DNA of 28,746 bases from Bacilli bacterium (GTDB taxonomy: Bacteria > Bacillota_I > Bacilli_A > RFN20 > CAG-826). Position 1 is the first letter of the stretch. Every line of letters starts with the position of its first letter. The translations under genes were made by a program, and so were the position numbers. Positions 1-8,059 of this stretch are shown piece by piece. The notes beneath the pieces were generated by a model. That model saw only the letters and a program-made list of their open reading frames with translations, had not been told where the DNA came from and ran no database searches. The DNA lies in contig JAKSVY010000017.1 of assembly GCA_024413875.1 (NCBI GenBank), positions 1 to 28,746 on the forward strand. Reading direction: 5' to 3'.

Positions 1-235
1 GAGCGTAGTGTCTTGTAGCTGTTTGGTATTCGATGTGTGCAGTATTAATAGTAATACCACGTGCTTTTTCTTCTGGTGCAGAGTCGATTTGGTCATAAGC
101 TGTAGCGACTGCGCCACCTTGAGATGCTAAGACAGTTGTAATAGCAGCAGTTAATGTTGTTTTACCATGGTCAACGTGACCGATTGTACCAATATTAACG
201 TGTTGTTTGGATCTGTCAAATGCTTGTTTTGCCAT
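1..235 (-). CDS. tuf: Elongation factor Tu, N-terminal part (cut by window edge)
   Basis: EF-Tu is the cytosolic GTPase that brings aminoacyl-tRNA to the ribosome. The visible 78 residues start [20 protein letters not shown] and include the P-loop GHVDHGKT (19-26) and the switch region around [13 protein letters not shown], which are essentially diagnostic. The ATG is preceded by an AAAGGAG ribosome binding site. The rest of the gene lies beyond base 1. It follows fusA after a 118-base gap that holds its own promoter, so it can be expressed both with the str operon and independently, as is common for tuf. Confidence 0.98.
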   Translation of the reverse strand, partial: MAKQAFDRSKQHVNIGTIGHVDHGKTTLTAAITTVLASQGGAVATAYDQIDSAPEEKARGITINTAHIEYQTATRHYA

Positions 236-285
236 ATATTTGAAATCTCCTTTCGATCGTTTTATGCATATATTGCAACGAAATC

Positions 286-314
286 ATAATATAGCATTTA
301 TTTTGTTTATTCAA
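286..314 (-). promoter_or_regulatory. tuf promoter
   Basis: On the minus strand there is a -35 TTGAAT (309-314) and a -10 TATTAT (286-291) separated by exactly 17 bases, in the fusA-tuf spacer. This fits a sigma-A promoter giving tuf a leader of roughly 45 bases. The call rests on consensus match and position only. Confidence 0.65.
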
Positions 315-335
315 TACCTATATTCTATAGGCATT
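313..335 (-). other. Hairpin downstream of fusA
   Basis: A 10-bp inverted repeat (AATGCCTATA / TATAGGTATT on the minus strand, one G-U pair) closes a 3-base loop just after fusA. No U tract follows, so it is not a classical terminator. It overlaps the -35 of the tuf promoter. It could act as a 3' stabilising hairpin for the fusA message or as a weak terminator. Confidence 0.4.
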
Positions 336-353
336 AAATATTGTTGATGAGAC

Positions 354-2426
354 TTATTTTGAGCCGACTTTCTTTAAGATTTCGTCTTGAACGAATCTTG
401 GTGTTTCAGCATATCTATCAAATTGCATTGTATAGTTGCCTCTACCTTGAGTCATACTTCTTAAGTCAGTAACGTAACCGAACATTTCTGAAAGTGGTAC
501 TTCAGCTTCGATTGTTTTTGCGTTACCTCTTTGAGATTCACCAATGATGTTACCTCTTCTACGAGAGATATCACCGATAATATCACCATAATATTGTTCT
601 GGAACTGTAACTTCAATTTTCATTAAAGGTTCAAGAATAACTGGTTTACATTTCTTTGCAGCTTCTTTTAAAGCCATACTTGCTGCAATCTTATAAGCAG
701 CTTCAGATGAGTCGACATCATGGTAAGAACCATCGAATAATGTTGCTTTGATGTCAACGATTGGGAAGCCTGCGATCATGCCTCTATTTAATGCATCGAC
801 TAAACCATCATTAGTTGGTTTAATGTATTCTCTTGGAACACTACCACCAACGATAGCATCGACGAATTCGAAGCCTTTTCCTGGGTTTGGTTCAAATTTG
901 ATCCAAACGTGACCATATTGACCACGACCACCGGATTGTTTAATGTATTTACCTTCACAATCACCAGCAGCTTGGATTGTTTCTCTGTATTCGACTTGAG
1001 GAGCACCAACGTTAACTTGAACGTTAAATTCTCTTCTCATACGGTCGACGATAATGTCTAAGTGAAGTTCACCGACACCAGCGATAAGAGTTTGACCTGT
1101 TTCTGGGTTAGTTCTAACACGGAAAGTTGGGTCTTCTTCAGCTAACTTTTGAAGAGCGATATTCATCTTTTCTTGGTCAGCTTTAGTTTTTGGTTCAACA
1201 GCTTGTTCAATAACTGGATCTGGGAATTCCATCTTTTCAAGAATGACTTCATTCTTTTCTTCACATAATGTGTCACCAGTTGTTGTGCTCTTTAAACCAA
1301 CAACAGCACCAATGTCACCAGCGTTTAATTCATCAACTTCTTGTCTGTGGTTGGAGTGCATTAAGACAACACGTCCAATTCTTTCTTTAACACCTTTTGT
1401 AGTGTTCATGACATAAGAACCACTCTTTAAAGTACCAGAGTAAACTCTGACATATGCTAATCTACCAATGAATGGGTCAGTAGCGATCTTGAATGCTAAT
1501 GCAGCAAGAGGAGCGTTGTCGCTTGGTTCGCAAGTAACTTCTTCATTGAATTCATTAGTACCTTTTGCAGGTGGGATATCAAGTGGGCTAGGTAAGTAGT
1601 CAATGATACCATCGAGTAACATTTGAATGTTTTTGTTTTTGTAAGCAGATCCACAGAAGACTGGGTGGAATTCACCAGTTAAAACAGCCTTACGGATTGT
1701 TGCTTTTGTTTGTTCAACGCTAGGTTCTTGACCTTCGAGAACCATCATAAGAATATCTTCATCAAAGTTAGATAAAGCTTCAAATAATTTTTCTCTTAAT
1801 TCAGCAACCTTAGCTTTGTATTCTTCAGGAATAGCAATTTCTTTTGGTTCATCGTGAACATCGCTTGTGTATTCATAAGCTTTTTGTTCAATGATGTCGA
1901 TACAACCTTTTAATGTGCTTTCGATACCGATTGGGTATTGAACAGCTGCAGCGTTAGCGCCTAATCTTTCGTGTAATGAACGAACGCTCATTTCAAAGTC
2001 TGCACCGATTGCGTCTAATTTGTTAACGAAAACAATTCTAGGGACACCATATTTAGAGCCTTGTCTCCAAACTGTTTCTGTTTGTGGTTCAACACCACTC
2101 TTACCATCGAGAACTGTAACAGCACCATCAAGAACACGTAATGAACGTTCAACTTCAACTGTGAAGTCGACGTGTCCAGGAGTGTCGATAATGTTAATTC
2201 TGTTACCCTTCCACATAGCTGTTGTAGCAGCGGAAGTAATTGTAATACCTCTTTCTTGTTCTTGTGCCATCCAGTCCATTGTTGCAGCACCTTCGTGTGT
2301 TTCACCAATTTTGTGGATTTTACCTGTGAAATAGAGGATACGTTCTGTACATGTTGTTTTACCAGCATCAATGTGAGCCATGATACCGATATTACGGGTA
2401 TGAGCTAAATCATATTCGCGTGCCAT
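354..2426 (-). CDS. fusA: Elongation factor G
   Basis: EF-G is the GTPase that drives ribosomal translocation and, with RRF, ribosome recycling. At 690 aa it is full length for the family. G1 AHIDAGKT is at 17-24, the switch I segment [12 protein letters not shown] at 59-70, G3 DTPGHVD at 81-87 and G4 NKLD at 135-138; domains II-V follow without interruption. The start ATG has a GGGGGAG ribosome binding site and lies 18 bases after the rpsG stop, so rpsL-rpsG-fusA is one operon. Nothing looks unusual; the key G motifs are intact. Confidence 0.98.
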   Translation of the reverse strand: MAREYDLAHTRNIGIMAHIDAGKTTCTERILYFTGKIHKIGETHEGAATMDWMAQEQERGITITSAATTAMWKGNRINIIDTPGHVDFTVEVERSLRVLDGAVTVLDGKSGVEPQTETVWRQGSKYGVPRIVFVNKLDAIGADFEMSVRSLHERLGANAAAVQYPIGIESTLKGCIDIIEQKAYEYTSDVHDEPKEIAIPEEYKAKVAELREKLFEALSNFDEDILMMVLEGQEPSVEQTKATIRKAVLTGEFHPVFCGSAYKNKNIQMLLDGIIDYLPSPLDIPPAKGTNEFNEEVTCEPSDNAPLAALAFKIATDPFIGRLAYVRVYSGTLKSGSYVMNTTKGVKERIGRVVLMHSNHRQEVDELNAGDIGAVVGLKSTTTGDTLCEEKNEVILEKMEFPDPVIEQAVEPKTKADQEKMNIALQKLAEEDPTFRVRTNPETGQTLIAGVGELHLDIIVDRMRREFNVQVNVGAPQVEYRETIQAAGDCEGKYIKQSGGRGQYGHVWIKFEPNPGKGFEFVDAIVGGSVPREYIKPTNDGLVDALNRGMIAGFPIVDIKATLFDGSYHDVDSSEAAYKIAASMALKEAAKKCKPVILEPLMKIEVTVPEQYYGDIIGDISRRRGNIIGESQRGNAKTIEAEVPLSEMFGYVTDLRSMTQGRGNYTMQFDRYAETPRFVQDEILKKVGSK

Positions 2427-2444
2427 ATTATTGCTCCCCCTAAA

Positions 2445-2912
2445 CTACCAACGGTAGTGTGCATAAGCTTTATTAGCTTCTGCCATTTTGTGTGTGTCTT
2501 CTCTCTTCTTAACGGAAGCACCTGAACCATTAGCAGCATCAATAATTTCATTTGCTAAACGGTCTTCCATTGTTTTTTCATTTCTGAGTCTTGAATAGTT
2601 AACTAACCATCTAAGGCCAAGTGTAACTTTTCTTTCTGGAGAAACTTCAGTTGGAACTTGGAAGTTTGCACCACCGACACGGCGCATTTTAAGTTCAACT
2701 TCTGGCATAATGTTATTTAAAGCTGTAGCGAAGACGTCCATAGCTGGTTTGCCAGTTTTTTCTTCGATCTTTTTGAAAGCAGTATAGAGAATGTTTTGAG
2801 CTGTTCCCTTTTTACCATCAAGCATGATCTTGTTAATTAAACGTGTGACCAATTTTGAATTATAAATTGGATCTGGTAATACATCACGTTTTGTAGCATT
2901 TCCTTTACGCAT
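2445..2912 (-). CDS. rpsG: 30S ribosomal protein S7
   Basis: S7 is a primary 16S rRNA binding protein that nucleates the 30S head. The 155-aa length is typical. It begins [20 protein letters not shown] and carries the conserved segments [13 protein letters not shown] and [13 protein letters not shown] and the ending [16 protein letters not shown] strong AAGGAGG site precedes the ATG, 19 bases after the rpsL stop. In E. coli S7 represses its own operon by binding the rpsL-rpsG spacer; this spacer is only about 19 bases, so that E. coli-type site cannot be present in the same form. Confidence 0.98.
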   Translation of the reverse strand: MRKGNATKRDVLPDPIYNSKLVTRLINKIMLDGKKGTAQNILYTAFKKIEEKTGKPAMDVFATALNNIMPEVELKMRRVGGANFQVPTEVSPERKVTLGLRWLVNYSRLRNEKTMEDRLANEIIDAANGSGASVKKREDTHKMAEANKAYAHYRW

Positions 2913-2931
2913 AGTTTACTAATCCTCCTTA

Positions 2932-3351
2932 TTAATCCTTTGATTTTGGTTTCTTTGTACCGTATAAAGAACGAGATTGTCTTCTCTTTTCAATACCAGC
3001 ACAGTCTAGTGTTCCACGTACGATATGATATCTAACACCAGGTAAGTCTTTAACACGGCCGCCACGAATAATGACAGTACTGTGTTCTTGTAAGTTGTGT
3101 CCTTCACCACCGATGTATGCAGTAACTTCATATCCATTAGATAATCTAACACGAGCGTATTTTCTTAAAGCTGAGTTAGGTTTCTTAGGAGTCATTGTAC
3201 CGACACGGGTGCAGACACCACGTTTTTGTGCAGCAGGTTGATTTGTTTCTTTTTTCTTTAAAGAGTTGAATCTTTGACCAAGAGCAGGTGCTTTTGATTT
3301 CCAAGATTTGTTTTCTCTACCTTGACGCACTAATTGGTTAATGGTTGGCAT
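2932..3351 (-). CDS. rpsL: 30S ribosomal protein S12
   Basis: S12 shapes the decoding centre of the 30S subunit. The ATG at 3351 gives 139 aa starting [14 protein letters not shown], as in all S12. A GTG six codons upstream is in frame, but the ribosome binding site AAAGGAG lies between the two and serves the ATG. The decoding loop [11 protein letters not shown] keeps the lysines at which streptomycin resistance changes usually occur. The later loop reads [13 protein letters not shown], where most bacteria have [13 protein letters not shown], a natural Gly for Pro near the other streptomycin-related site. It is the first gene of the str operon. Confidence 0.98.
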   Translation of the reverse strand: MPTINQLVRQGRENKSWKSKAPALGQRFNSLKKKETNQPAAQKRGVCTRVGTMTPKKPNSALRKYARVRLSNGYEVTAYIGGEGHNLQEHSTVIIRGGRVKDLPGVRYHIVRGTLDCAGIEKRRQSRSLYGTKKPKSKD

Positions 3352-3496
3352 ATTTAATGCTCCTTTCACTCATTCTGATCTTGTGTAATTATATCCACAG
3401 GACCCGGTGTATCACTATTCCTTCTTAAAAAAGTGACCAATAGGTCTTGTGTTACACACGCTTTAATATAATAAATAAAAAGATATGTGTCTGCAA
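3352..3496 (-). promoter_or_regulatory. str operon promoter and leader
   Basis: On the minus strand TTGCAG (3491-3496), a 17-base spacer and TATTAT (3468-3473) make a plausible sigma-A promoter with a good -10 and a weak -35. Transcription would start near 3461, giving a leader of about 110 bases before rpsL. The leader contains a small GACC-TATT-GGTC hairpin followed by ACTTTTTT, and no open reading frame that I would call. The -35 lies inside the loop of the hairpin that ends the upstream operon. Confidence 0.55.
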
Positions 3497-3527
3497 GAGA
3501 AAAATAATATTTTTTTGTTCACATATC
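3482..3527 (-). terminator. Probable terminator of the peptide-modification operon
   Basis: On the minus strand arms GATATGTG (3520-3527) and CACATATC (3482-3489) can pair and are followed by TTTTTATTT. The 30-base loop is long, but its A-rich and U-rich halves can pair further and extend the stem. It is the only candidate terminator between the nucleotidyltransferase-fold gene and the str promoter, so some read-through into rpsL is plausible. Confidence 0.5.
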
Positions 3528-3562
3528 CTGGTGTGTCAGTTCTATATATTTTAAGACGTTAA

Positions 3563-4729
3563 TTATTTGCCAAATTGTTTTATATATTTCATCTCATTTT
3601 TCATGTTTTGATGAGATTTTTTATTAAATAAAGCTTTAAATATTCTTCCAATCCAAATAAATGGAATAAAGATAATTGTTTTTCCAATAAATGGATGAGT
3701 CATGATAATTTGTTTTCTTGGAAGACAAATTCTTGAAACCATATATCTAAATTTAGACCATTTTCTTACTTTGCCTTCTTCTCCACCATTGAGGGAATTT
3801 AATACTGAATAGACACCATTCTTAAGAGTGCCATAAGTTCCTGAGTTTAAAATATAGCTTAATATATTTTCTTCATTTTCAGTTAACGCAACTTGAGTCT
3901 GATTAAATGGAATGGAGAATAGCTTTCTTACAAGAGTTTCAATATCTAAATACCAACCACAGATCTTGAGTATTCTTAATTCAGTTAATATGTAATTAAA
4001 ATCTAACTTTTTATGAGTTATATAGATATATAAATCCAATAAGAATCTTATGCCATTACCCCCTCTTGAGTAGTGTTTATAAGCGTGGCAGAGGAAATAA
4101 ATAAAATCATCTTCATCTTTTAATTTATAAGAGTAAGGTGCTACTTCTATTAACTTAGTTTCGATATTTTTATAATACTTTTCAAATAATTGAGTATTTC
4201 CTATTGGGTCAAATAAAAATCTATGCATTTCAAAGTTAAAAAATGGCTCTTTATGGTATGCATCATGATGACTAGTGCCATAGCCTTCAACTTTATATCC
4301 TCTATTTATAAATATTTCTTTAACTTCTTTAGCTTTTTTAGGATCAAAAAGAATATCAAAATCTGCGAATTCTCTTGTTCCCACAAGTGGATACATTGTT
4401 TTAATATTTATGCCTTTTAAAGGAGTATAATATATTTCTCTTTTTACCATTTCATCCTTAATAGAAGAGAATTCTACGTCAAAAAGCATAGTTTTTCTTA
4501 AATTCGAATTATAAGCTTGTTCAAAAGTTTTAATAATATTTGCATCTATTTTACTATCTTTAATTGCGGGATATACGCATGCTAAAACAGAATGAGATTT
4601 TGCTATTTTATATATGCTTTTAAAATCAAATTCTTTAATAACATTAGAATCAATTTTTTCTTCTAAATTAATAGAATAGTAAAGAATATAAATTAGATTT
4701 AAAAAAGAAGAATCGATGTTATTTTTCAT
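3563..4729 (-). CDS. Nucleotidyltransferase-fold protein (NTP_transf_5-like)
   Basis: The 388-aa protein resembles the family annotated as uncharacterised nucleotidyltransferase (NTP_transf_5). The visible signature is PLKG (103-106), then R119 and FADFDILFD with the acidic pair D123/D125, which would hold metal in a nucleotidyltransferase fold. Further on are an E-x-H motif (FNFEMHRFLFD), HAYKHYSRGGNGIRFLLDL, and a hydrophobic stretch near residues 343-367 that could associate with membrane. The start overlaps the ABC transporter stop by one base (TAATG), so translation is coupled and it is the last gene of the cassette. Proteins of this family occur in paeninodin-type lasso peptide clusters. 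Whether it transfers a nucleotide to the peptide is inference. Confidence 0.75.
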   Translation of the reverse strand: MKNNIDSSFLNLIYILYYSINLEEKIDSNVIKEFDFKSIYKIAKSHSVLACVYPAIKDSKIDANIIKTFEQAYNSNLRKTMLFDVEFSSIKDEMVKREIYYTPLKGINIKTMYPLVGTREFADFDILFDPKKAKEVKEIFINRGYKVEGYGTSHHDAYHKEPFFNFEMHRFLFDPIGNTQLFEKYYKNIETKLIEVAPYSYKLKDEDDFIYFLCHAYKHYSRGGNGIRFLLDLYIYITHKKLDFNYILTELRILKICGWYLDIETLVRKLFSIPFNQTQVALTENEENILSYILNSGTYGTLKNGVYSVLNSLNGGEEGKVRKWSKFRYMVSRICLPRKQIIMTHPFIGKTIIFIPFIWIGRIFKALFNKKSHQNMKNEMKYIKQFGK

Positions 4730-6321
4730 TATTCTTCCTCTTTTGATAAATCTATTATGTTATTAGCAAGTTCTAAATGTTCTAATTTATGGCTTACTAA
4801 AATAATGGTTAAATTTAATTTCTTTAAATTGTTTAAGATGGTTTGGCCTGTTACATTATCTAAAGCGGAAGTACATTCATCAAGCACTAAAATTGGTCTA
4901 TTTGAAAGGATAGCTCTAGCGATGTTAAGTCTTTGACCTTCTCCTATAGATAATCCTGTTCCATCATCAGACAAGATAGTATTAACGCCATTTGGTAAAG
5001 AGGCGATTTTTTCATCTAAACAAACTATAGATAAAACTTCATTAATTCTTTTAGAATCATTACTAAATATCAATAAATTATCTAGAATACTTCCTTTAAC
5101 TAAAAAGTTAGTTTGAGGAACATACGCAAATTTATTAGTGGCTAAACTAATATCTTCATTTCCCATTTTAAGTTCGCCACTAGAAAGTTTATATGCCCCC
5201 ATTATGCATTTAAGAAGTGTAGTTTTTCCTGCTCCACTTCTTCCTTTAATGAAAGTAAAGTCATTTAATTTAATGTCAAAACTTAAATTTGAAAATATTT
5301 CTTTTTCTTCATATTTAAAAGTAATGCTTTCAGCGTGAATATCATTTAATTCAACTTCTTTAATTGGTGTGGTTTCATCACTCTTTAAACATTCTTCCAC
5401 TCTTTCTATGCTTCCTAATGATTGATAGTATCTTGGGAGTAAGCTAGATAAAGAAGTAAATGGACCTTCAATTTGAGAAATTAATTGAATCATTGCAAGC
5501 ATGCTACCAAAGCCCACTACTGTAGAATTCATTCCCATAAGAGTTCCAACATAAATAATTGCGCCAATATATGCTAAGCGCATAAAAAATCTAAAAGATG
5601 TATTAATGAAAGTAGAAAAATTTCTTTGGCGAACTTTAGCGTTCATATATTTATCTTGAATTGAATCAATATCACATTCTACTTTATGTTTAACATCAAA
5701 TAGTTTAATTAAAAACGATTGATTTAAATGAGATTTATAAGCTCCTAAGACTAAACCTTCTTCATGCTGACTTGCTTTATGAAGACGTTTGCTTATTGGT
5801 CTTATAAAAGTGCTTAATAAATAAGTTAATATGCCTATACCCAATAAAACTAAAGCGAATATCCAATCTATAACTAAAAGTGTTATAAAGGAAAATACAA
5901 TTCTAAGCACTAAAGAAATAAAGCTTGGTAGATAAGTAATAACGCCATCTGCAATTACTTTGCTATCAGAGATAATTCTATTTAAATAATCAGCGTTATC
6001 TTTATTATCTAAAGTTAAATAATCATTATTTATTATTGATAAAAAGGTAGTCTTTTTAATGTTATTTTCTAGTTTAACTTGTTTTTTGTTAAATAAAACA
6101 TTTAAAAATAAGGACATTAAGACTTCAAGAAGAATAAGTCCTGCTAAAACAATTGCTAAAGAAATAAACTTTTTATCTTCTCCAATTGAATCGATCAAAA
6201 GTTTAGAAATATAGGCAAAAGCAACAGAAACAAGAGCTAAAAGGCTCACTAAAATAGTAAGCATAGTAATAGATGCTCTATTTTCTTTTACATATTTCCA
6301 ATAACGCTTCTTACTTTCCAT
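4729..6321 (-). CDS. ABC transporter, fused membrane and ATPase domains (peptide exporter type)
   Basis: This is a 530-aa half-transporter expected to work as a homodimer. Residues 1-310 hold about six membrane segments (for example 17-43, 52-77 and several between 126 and 290). The ATPase domain has Walker A GRSGAGKTT (360-368), Q-loop YVPQ, signature LSIGEGQ (457-463, a variant of LSGGQ), Walker B ILVLDE (477-482) with catalytic Glu, and H-loop His511. There is no N-terminal C39 peptidase, so leader removal must be done elsewhere; the adjacent S26-type peptidase is the obvious candidate. The start is one base after the peptidase stop. Export of a modified peptide is inferred from context, and other small substrates remain possible. 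Confidence 0.88.
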   Translation of the reverse strand: MESKKRYWKYVKENRASITMLTILVSLLALVSVAFAYISKLLIDSIGEDKKFISLAIVLAGLILLEVLMSLFLNVLFNKKQVKLENNIKKTTFLSIINNDYLTLDNKDNADYLNRIISDSKVIADGVITYLPSFISLVLRIVFSFITLLVIDWIFALVLLGIGILTYLLSTFIRPISKRLHKASQHEEGLVLGAYKSHLNQSFLIKLFDVKHKVECDIDSIQDKYMNAKVRQRNFSTFINTSFRFFMRLAYIGAIIYVGTLMGMNSTVVGFGSMLAMIQLISQIEGPFTSLSSLLPRYYQSLGSIERVEECLKSDETTPIKEVELNDIHAESITFKYEEKEIFSNLSFDIKLNDFTFIKGRSGAGKTTLLKCIMGAYKLSSGELKMGNEDISLATNKFAYVPQTNFLVKGSILDNLLIFSNDSKRINEVLSIVCLDEKIASLPNGVNTILSDDGTGLSIGEGQRLNIARAILSNRPILVLDECTSALDNVTGQTILNNLKKLNLTIILVSHKLEHLELANNIIDLSKEEE

Positions 6322-6322
6322 A

Positions 6323-6757
6323 CTATTTCTTTTTGCTTAGCTTTCTTTTAATTCTAAATTTTAAATCTTTGAAAAATATTTTAATTCTTCTAAAAGGGTT
6401 TTTAACAACTTTATTAATATATCTTAGATATTTCTCATCATTTACAGAAATAATTTTATCATCTTGAGTAAATGAAGTTAACACACCAATGATGTGTCTA
6501 TCTAATACACCTTTTTCTTTTCTCCATTGATTATCACCTAAAAGAACATAATCGTGTTTTCTAACTTTAACAATTCTATGAAGGACATATTGTCCACTAT
6601 CGCGTTTAAATAACACAACATCATATTTTTTAGGTTTATTAGTGATTTTAGAAATAGTTAAAATATCCTTCCTTTCTCTAAGAAGAGGAAGCATGCTTAC
6701 ACCTACACATGTATATACAAGTGTGCCTTCTTTTTCTAAAATCTCTTCAAAATTCAT
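6323..6757 (-). CDS. S24/S26 family serine peptidase
   Basis: The 144-aa protein carries the signal-peptidase-like core: GVSMLPLLRERKD with nucleophile Ser21, then YDVVLFKRD, YVLHRIVKV (His60-Arg61) and LLGDN (72-76). Having His-Arg where classical bacterial SPase I has the general-base Lys puts it with the ER/SipW-like side of the family. No N-terminal membrane segment is present, and the C-terminus is strongly basic (RRIKIFFKDLKFRIKRKLSK), which suggests peripheral membrane attachment. The ATG overlaps the kinase stop (ATGA). Its likely role is cleavage of the peptide leader, standing in for the missing C39 or B2 protease; this is inference. Confidence 0.8.
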   Translation of the reverse strand: MNFEEILEKEGTLVYTCVGVSMLPLLRERKDILTISKITNKPKKYDVVLFKRDSGQYVLHRIVKVRKHDYVLLGDNQWRKEKGVLDRHIIGVLTSFTQDDKIISVNDEKYLRYINKVVKNPFRRIKIFFKDLKFRIKRKLSKKK

Positions 6758-7461
6758 AGTTTTTCTATTTCTCTATAAGAAGTTTCAAAAGCTTCTTTTG
6801 ATATATCACAATATAAATTATAGCATTTAACATTCTTTATTAAATTTGAAAGCATTTCCATGCATTCTTTCACTAAATTATTTGGAATATATGATTGTTT
6901 AAATATATTTGGAAGTGCGTCACTTGCTAAAAGAGGTTCTATGTGGTTTTCTTTTGCTTTGTTAATAAAAACAATTGCTTTTAATTCAATTTTTTCATCA
7001 GTATTTAAATTAGATTTACCACTCCAAGGAGTGCCATATGCAATTACACTATCATCATCAATTTTTAAAATTGGTTTATCGTCATTAATGTAATTACATC
7101 TATCTAATAAATACTTTTTATACAAAGAGGCATGTGTACTTTTGCCTGCTCCTGAAATACCGGCGAATAAAACCCCAATTTTTCTATCAATTGCAATGCA
7201 ACTTCCATGAAAAAGTAAATATCCATCTTTTGTAATTTTGTTCATAAGTTTACGATAAACTGCGCTAGCTTCATACCAAGCAGGTGATAAAGTTTTATCG
7301 TTGTTATTAAATTGAAGTTCATTAAGAATATCTTGTTTTTCAATCTTTATAACAAAAGAAGGAGTTAGTTCACTCCTATAATCTTTTAAATACTCATGTA
7401 CATAGTCAAAAATGCTATCTACAGAAAAAATATGATCTGCTACTTTATAAGTATTAATCAT
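6754..7461 (-). CDS. HPr kinase/PEPCK-like protein, candidate peptide kinase
   Basis: The 235-aa protein has a P-loop GISGAGKST (101-109), a Walker-B-like YINDDKP (124-130) and GTPWSGK (143-149), the set typical of HPr-kinase/PEP-carboxykinase-like proteins found in RiPP clusters. The N-terminal HPr-recognition domain of true HprK is absent and is replaced by about 80 residues of another type. In paeninodin-type lasso clusters such kinases phosphorylate a Ser of the precursor. The best local substrate is the 48-aa peptide at 8060..8206, which has Ser and Thr at 24-27 and Ser35. The start overlaps the PqqD-like gene by 8 bases, and it ends in TGA, showing that TGA is a stop here. Confidence 0.78.
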   Translation of the reverse strand: MINTYKVADHIFSVDSIFDYVHEYLKDYRSELTPSFVIKIEKQDILNELQFNNNDKTLSPAWYEASAVYRKLMNKITKDGYLLFHGSCIAIDRKIGVLFAGISGAGKSTHASLYKKYLLDRCNYINDDKPILKIDDDSVIAYGTPWSGKSNLNTDEKIELKAIVFINKAKENHIEPLLASDALPNIFKQSYIPNNLVKECMEMLSNLIKNVKCYNLYCDISKEAFETSYREIEKL

Positions 7462-7720
7462 TAAGCAATCCTTTAACTTTTAAATCTAATACGAATTCTT
7501 TAACTGATGATTCGATTTCTTCATCAGAACCTTCATATTTTTCTTTAATACCCTCAATTACCTTTTCAATTGTTGTTTCGTCTTTAAGTAATTCAAAGAT
7601 ATCTTTTCCAACAGAGTTAAGTTTAATTAAGTCAGAGAATTTTTTGGTATCTTCACCTGACACTACTGCGAAGTAGTCTTTGCCTACTTCTTGAAGTACA
7701 AAGTTATATTTTAATTTCAT
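7454..7720 (-). CDS. PqqD-like RiPP recognition protein
   Basis: This is an 88-aa protein starting MKLKYNFVLQEVGKDYFAVV. The pattern of a short beta region with a conserved GKDYFAVV turn, then LNSVGKDIFELLKDETTIEKVIEGIKEKY and C-terminal helices ending VLDLKVKGLL, is that of PqqD/RRE proteins, which bind leader peptides and present them to modifying enzymes. The frame stays open for 37 more codons upstream, but those codons run through the end of the Ser-rich lipoprotein gene; the ATG at 7720 sits 10 bases after that gene's stop with AGAGGG upstream. It overlaps the kinase gene downstream. The family call is by pattern; the exact leader it binds is inferred. Confidence 0.82.
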   Translation of the reverse strand: MKLKYNFVLQEVGKDYFAVVSGEDTKKFSDLIKLNSVGKDIFELLKDETTIEKVIEGIKEKYEGSDEEIESSVKEFVLDLKVKGLLND

Positions 7721-7730
7721 ACGCAACCCT

Positions 7731-7961
7731 CTAAATAAATGGAAGTTCGATATGTCCACCATTAGAAGTGCTACCTTTTGATGATGAACTACTATTAGAT
7801 TCACTACTAGAAGAGCTATTGGAAGATTCACTTAAACTCTCACTAACTTGTGAAGATTCTTGACTTGATGATTTATTTGGTAAAGAAATCTCTTTATCAG
7901 TGCAACCAGTTAAAAAGAATGACATAACCAATAATGGTAGAAATAATTTCTTAAATTTCAT
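7731..7961 (-). CDS. Small Ser-rich lipoprotein
   Basis: The 76-aa product begins MKFKKLFLPLLVMSFFLTGC with a clear lipobox LTGC (Cys20). After a short segment DKEISLPNK comes a run of about 45 residues that is mostly Ser with Glu, Asn and Gln, then the hydrophobic tail GGHIELPFI. It looks like a lipid-anchored flexible stalk presenting a short C-terminal peptide. It is first in the modification-gene group, with an AAAGGAG site, its own promoter candidate upstream, and 10 bases to the PqqD-like gene. Possible roles are an immunity or receptor stalk, a docking partner for the surface protein, or a second modified substrate. I do not recognise a family. Confidence 0.75.
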   Translation of the reverse strand: MKFKKLFLPLLVMSFFLTGCTDKEISLPNKSSSQESSQVSESLSESSNSSSSSESNSSSSSKGSTSNGGHIELPFI

Positions 7962-7989
7962 TATTCATTCTCCTTTCTTTGATAGATAA

Positions 7990-8018
7990 ATACTAACAAT
8001 ATAATTGTTACTTTTCAA
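7990..8018 (-). promoter_or_regulatory. Promoter candidate for the lipoprotein-to-nucleotidyltransferase genes
   Basis: On the minus strand TTGAAA (8013-8018), a 17-base spacer and TAGTAT (7990-7995) match 5/6 and 4/6 of the sigma-A boxes. It lies just after the terminator at 8027..8050 and about 30 bases before the lipoprotein start, so the modification genes could be expressed separately from the precursor. Confidence 0.4.
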
Positions 8019-8022
8019 TTAC

Positions 8023-8050
8023 TAAAAAGGCCATCCATTTGGACAGCCTT
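8023..8050 (-). terminator. Terminator after the 48-aa peptide gene
   Basis: On the minus strand AAGGCTGTCC and GGATGGCCTT form a 10-bp stem (two G-U pairs) with loop AAAT, followed by a short U tract. It starts 9 bases after the peptide stop codon. It separates the surface protein/peptide pair from the modification genes, a usual arrangement that keeps substrate mRNA more abundant than enzyme mRNA. Confidence 0.85.
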
Positions 8051-8059
8051 TATCATTAA

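Noticed and set aside
3352..3369. GTG start six codons before rpsL
   Set aside because: The ribosome binding site lies between it and the ATG at 3351, and MPTINQL is the universal S12 start.
3396..3537. Two similar 18-base stretches (3396-3413 and 3520-3537) around the str promoter, looking like a repeated element
   Set aside because: Only 13 of 18 bases match and the flanks do not align; chance similarity is likely.
7721..7831. Longer frame of the PqqD-like gene starting at 7831
   Set aside because: It runs through the end of the lipoprotein gene; the ATG at 7720 has its own ribosome binding site and gives the expected family length.
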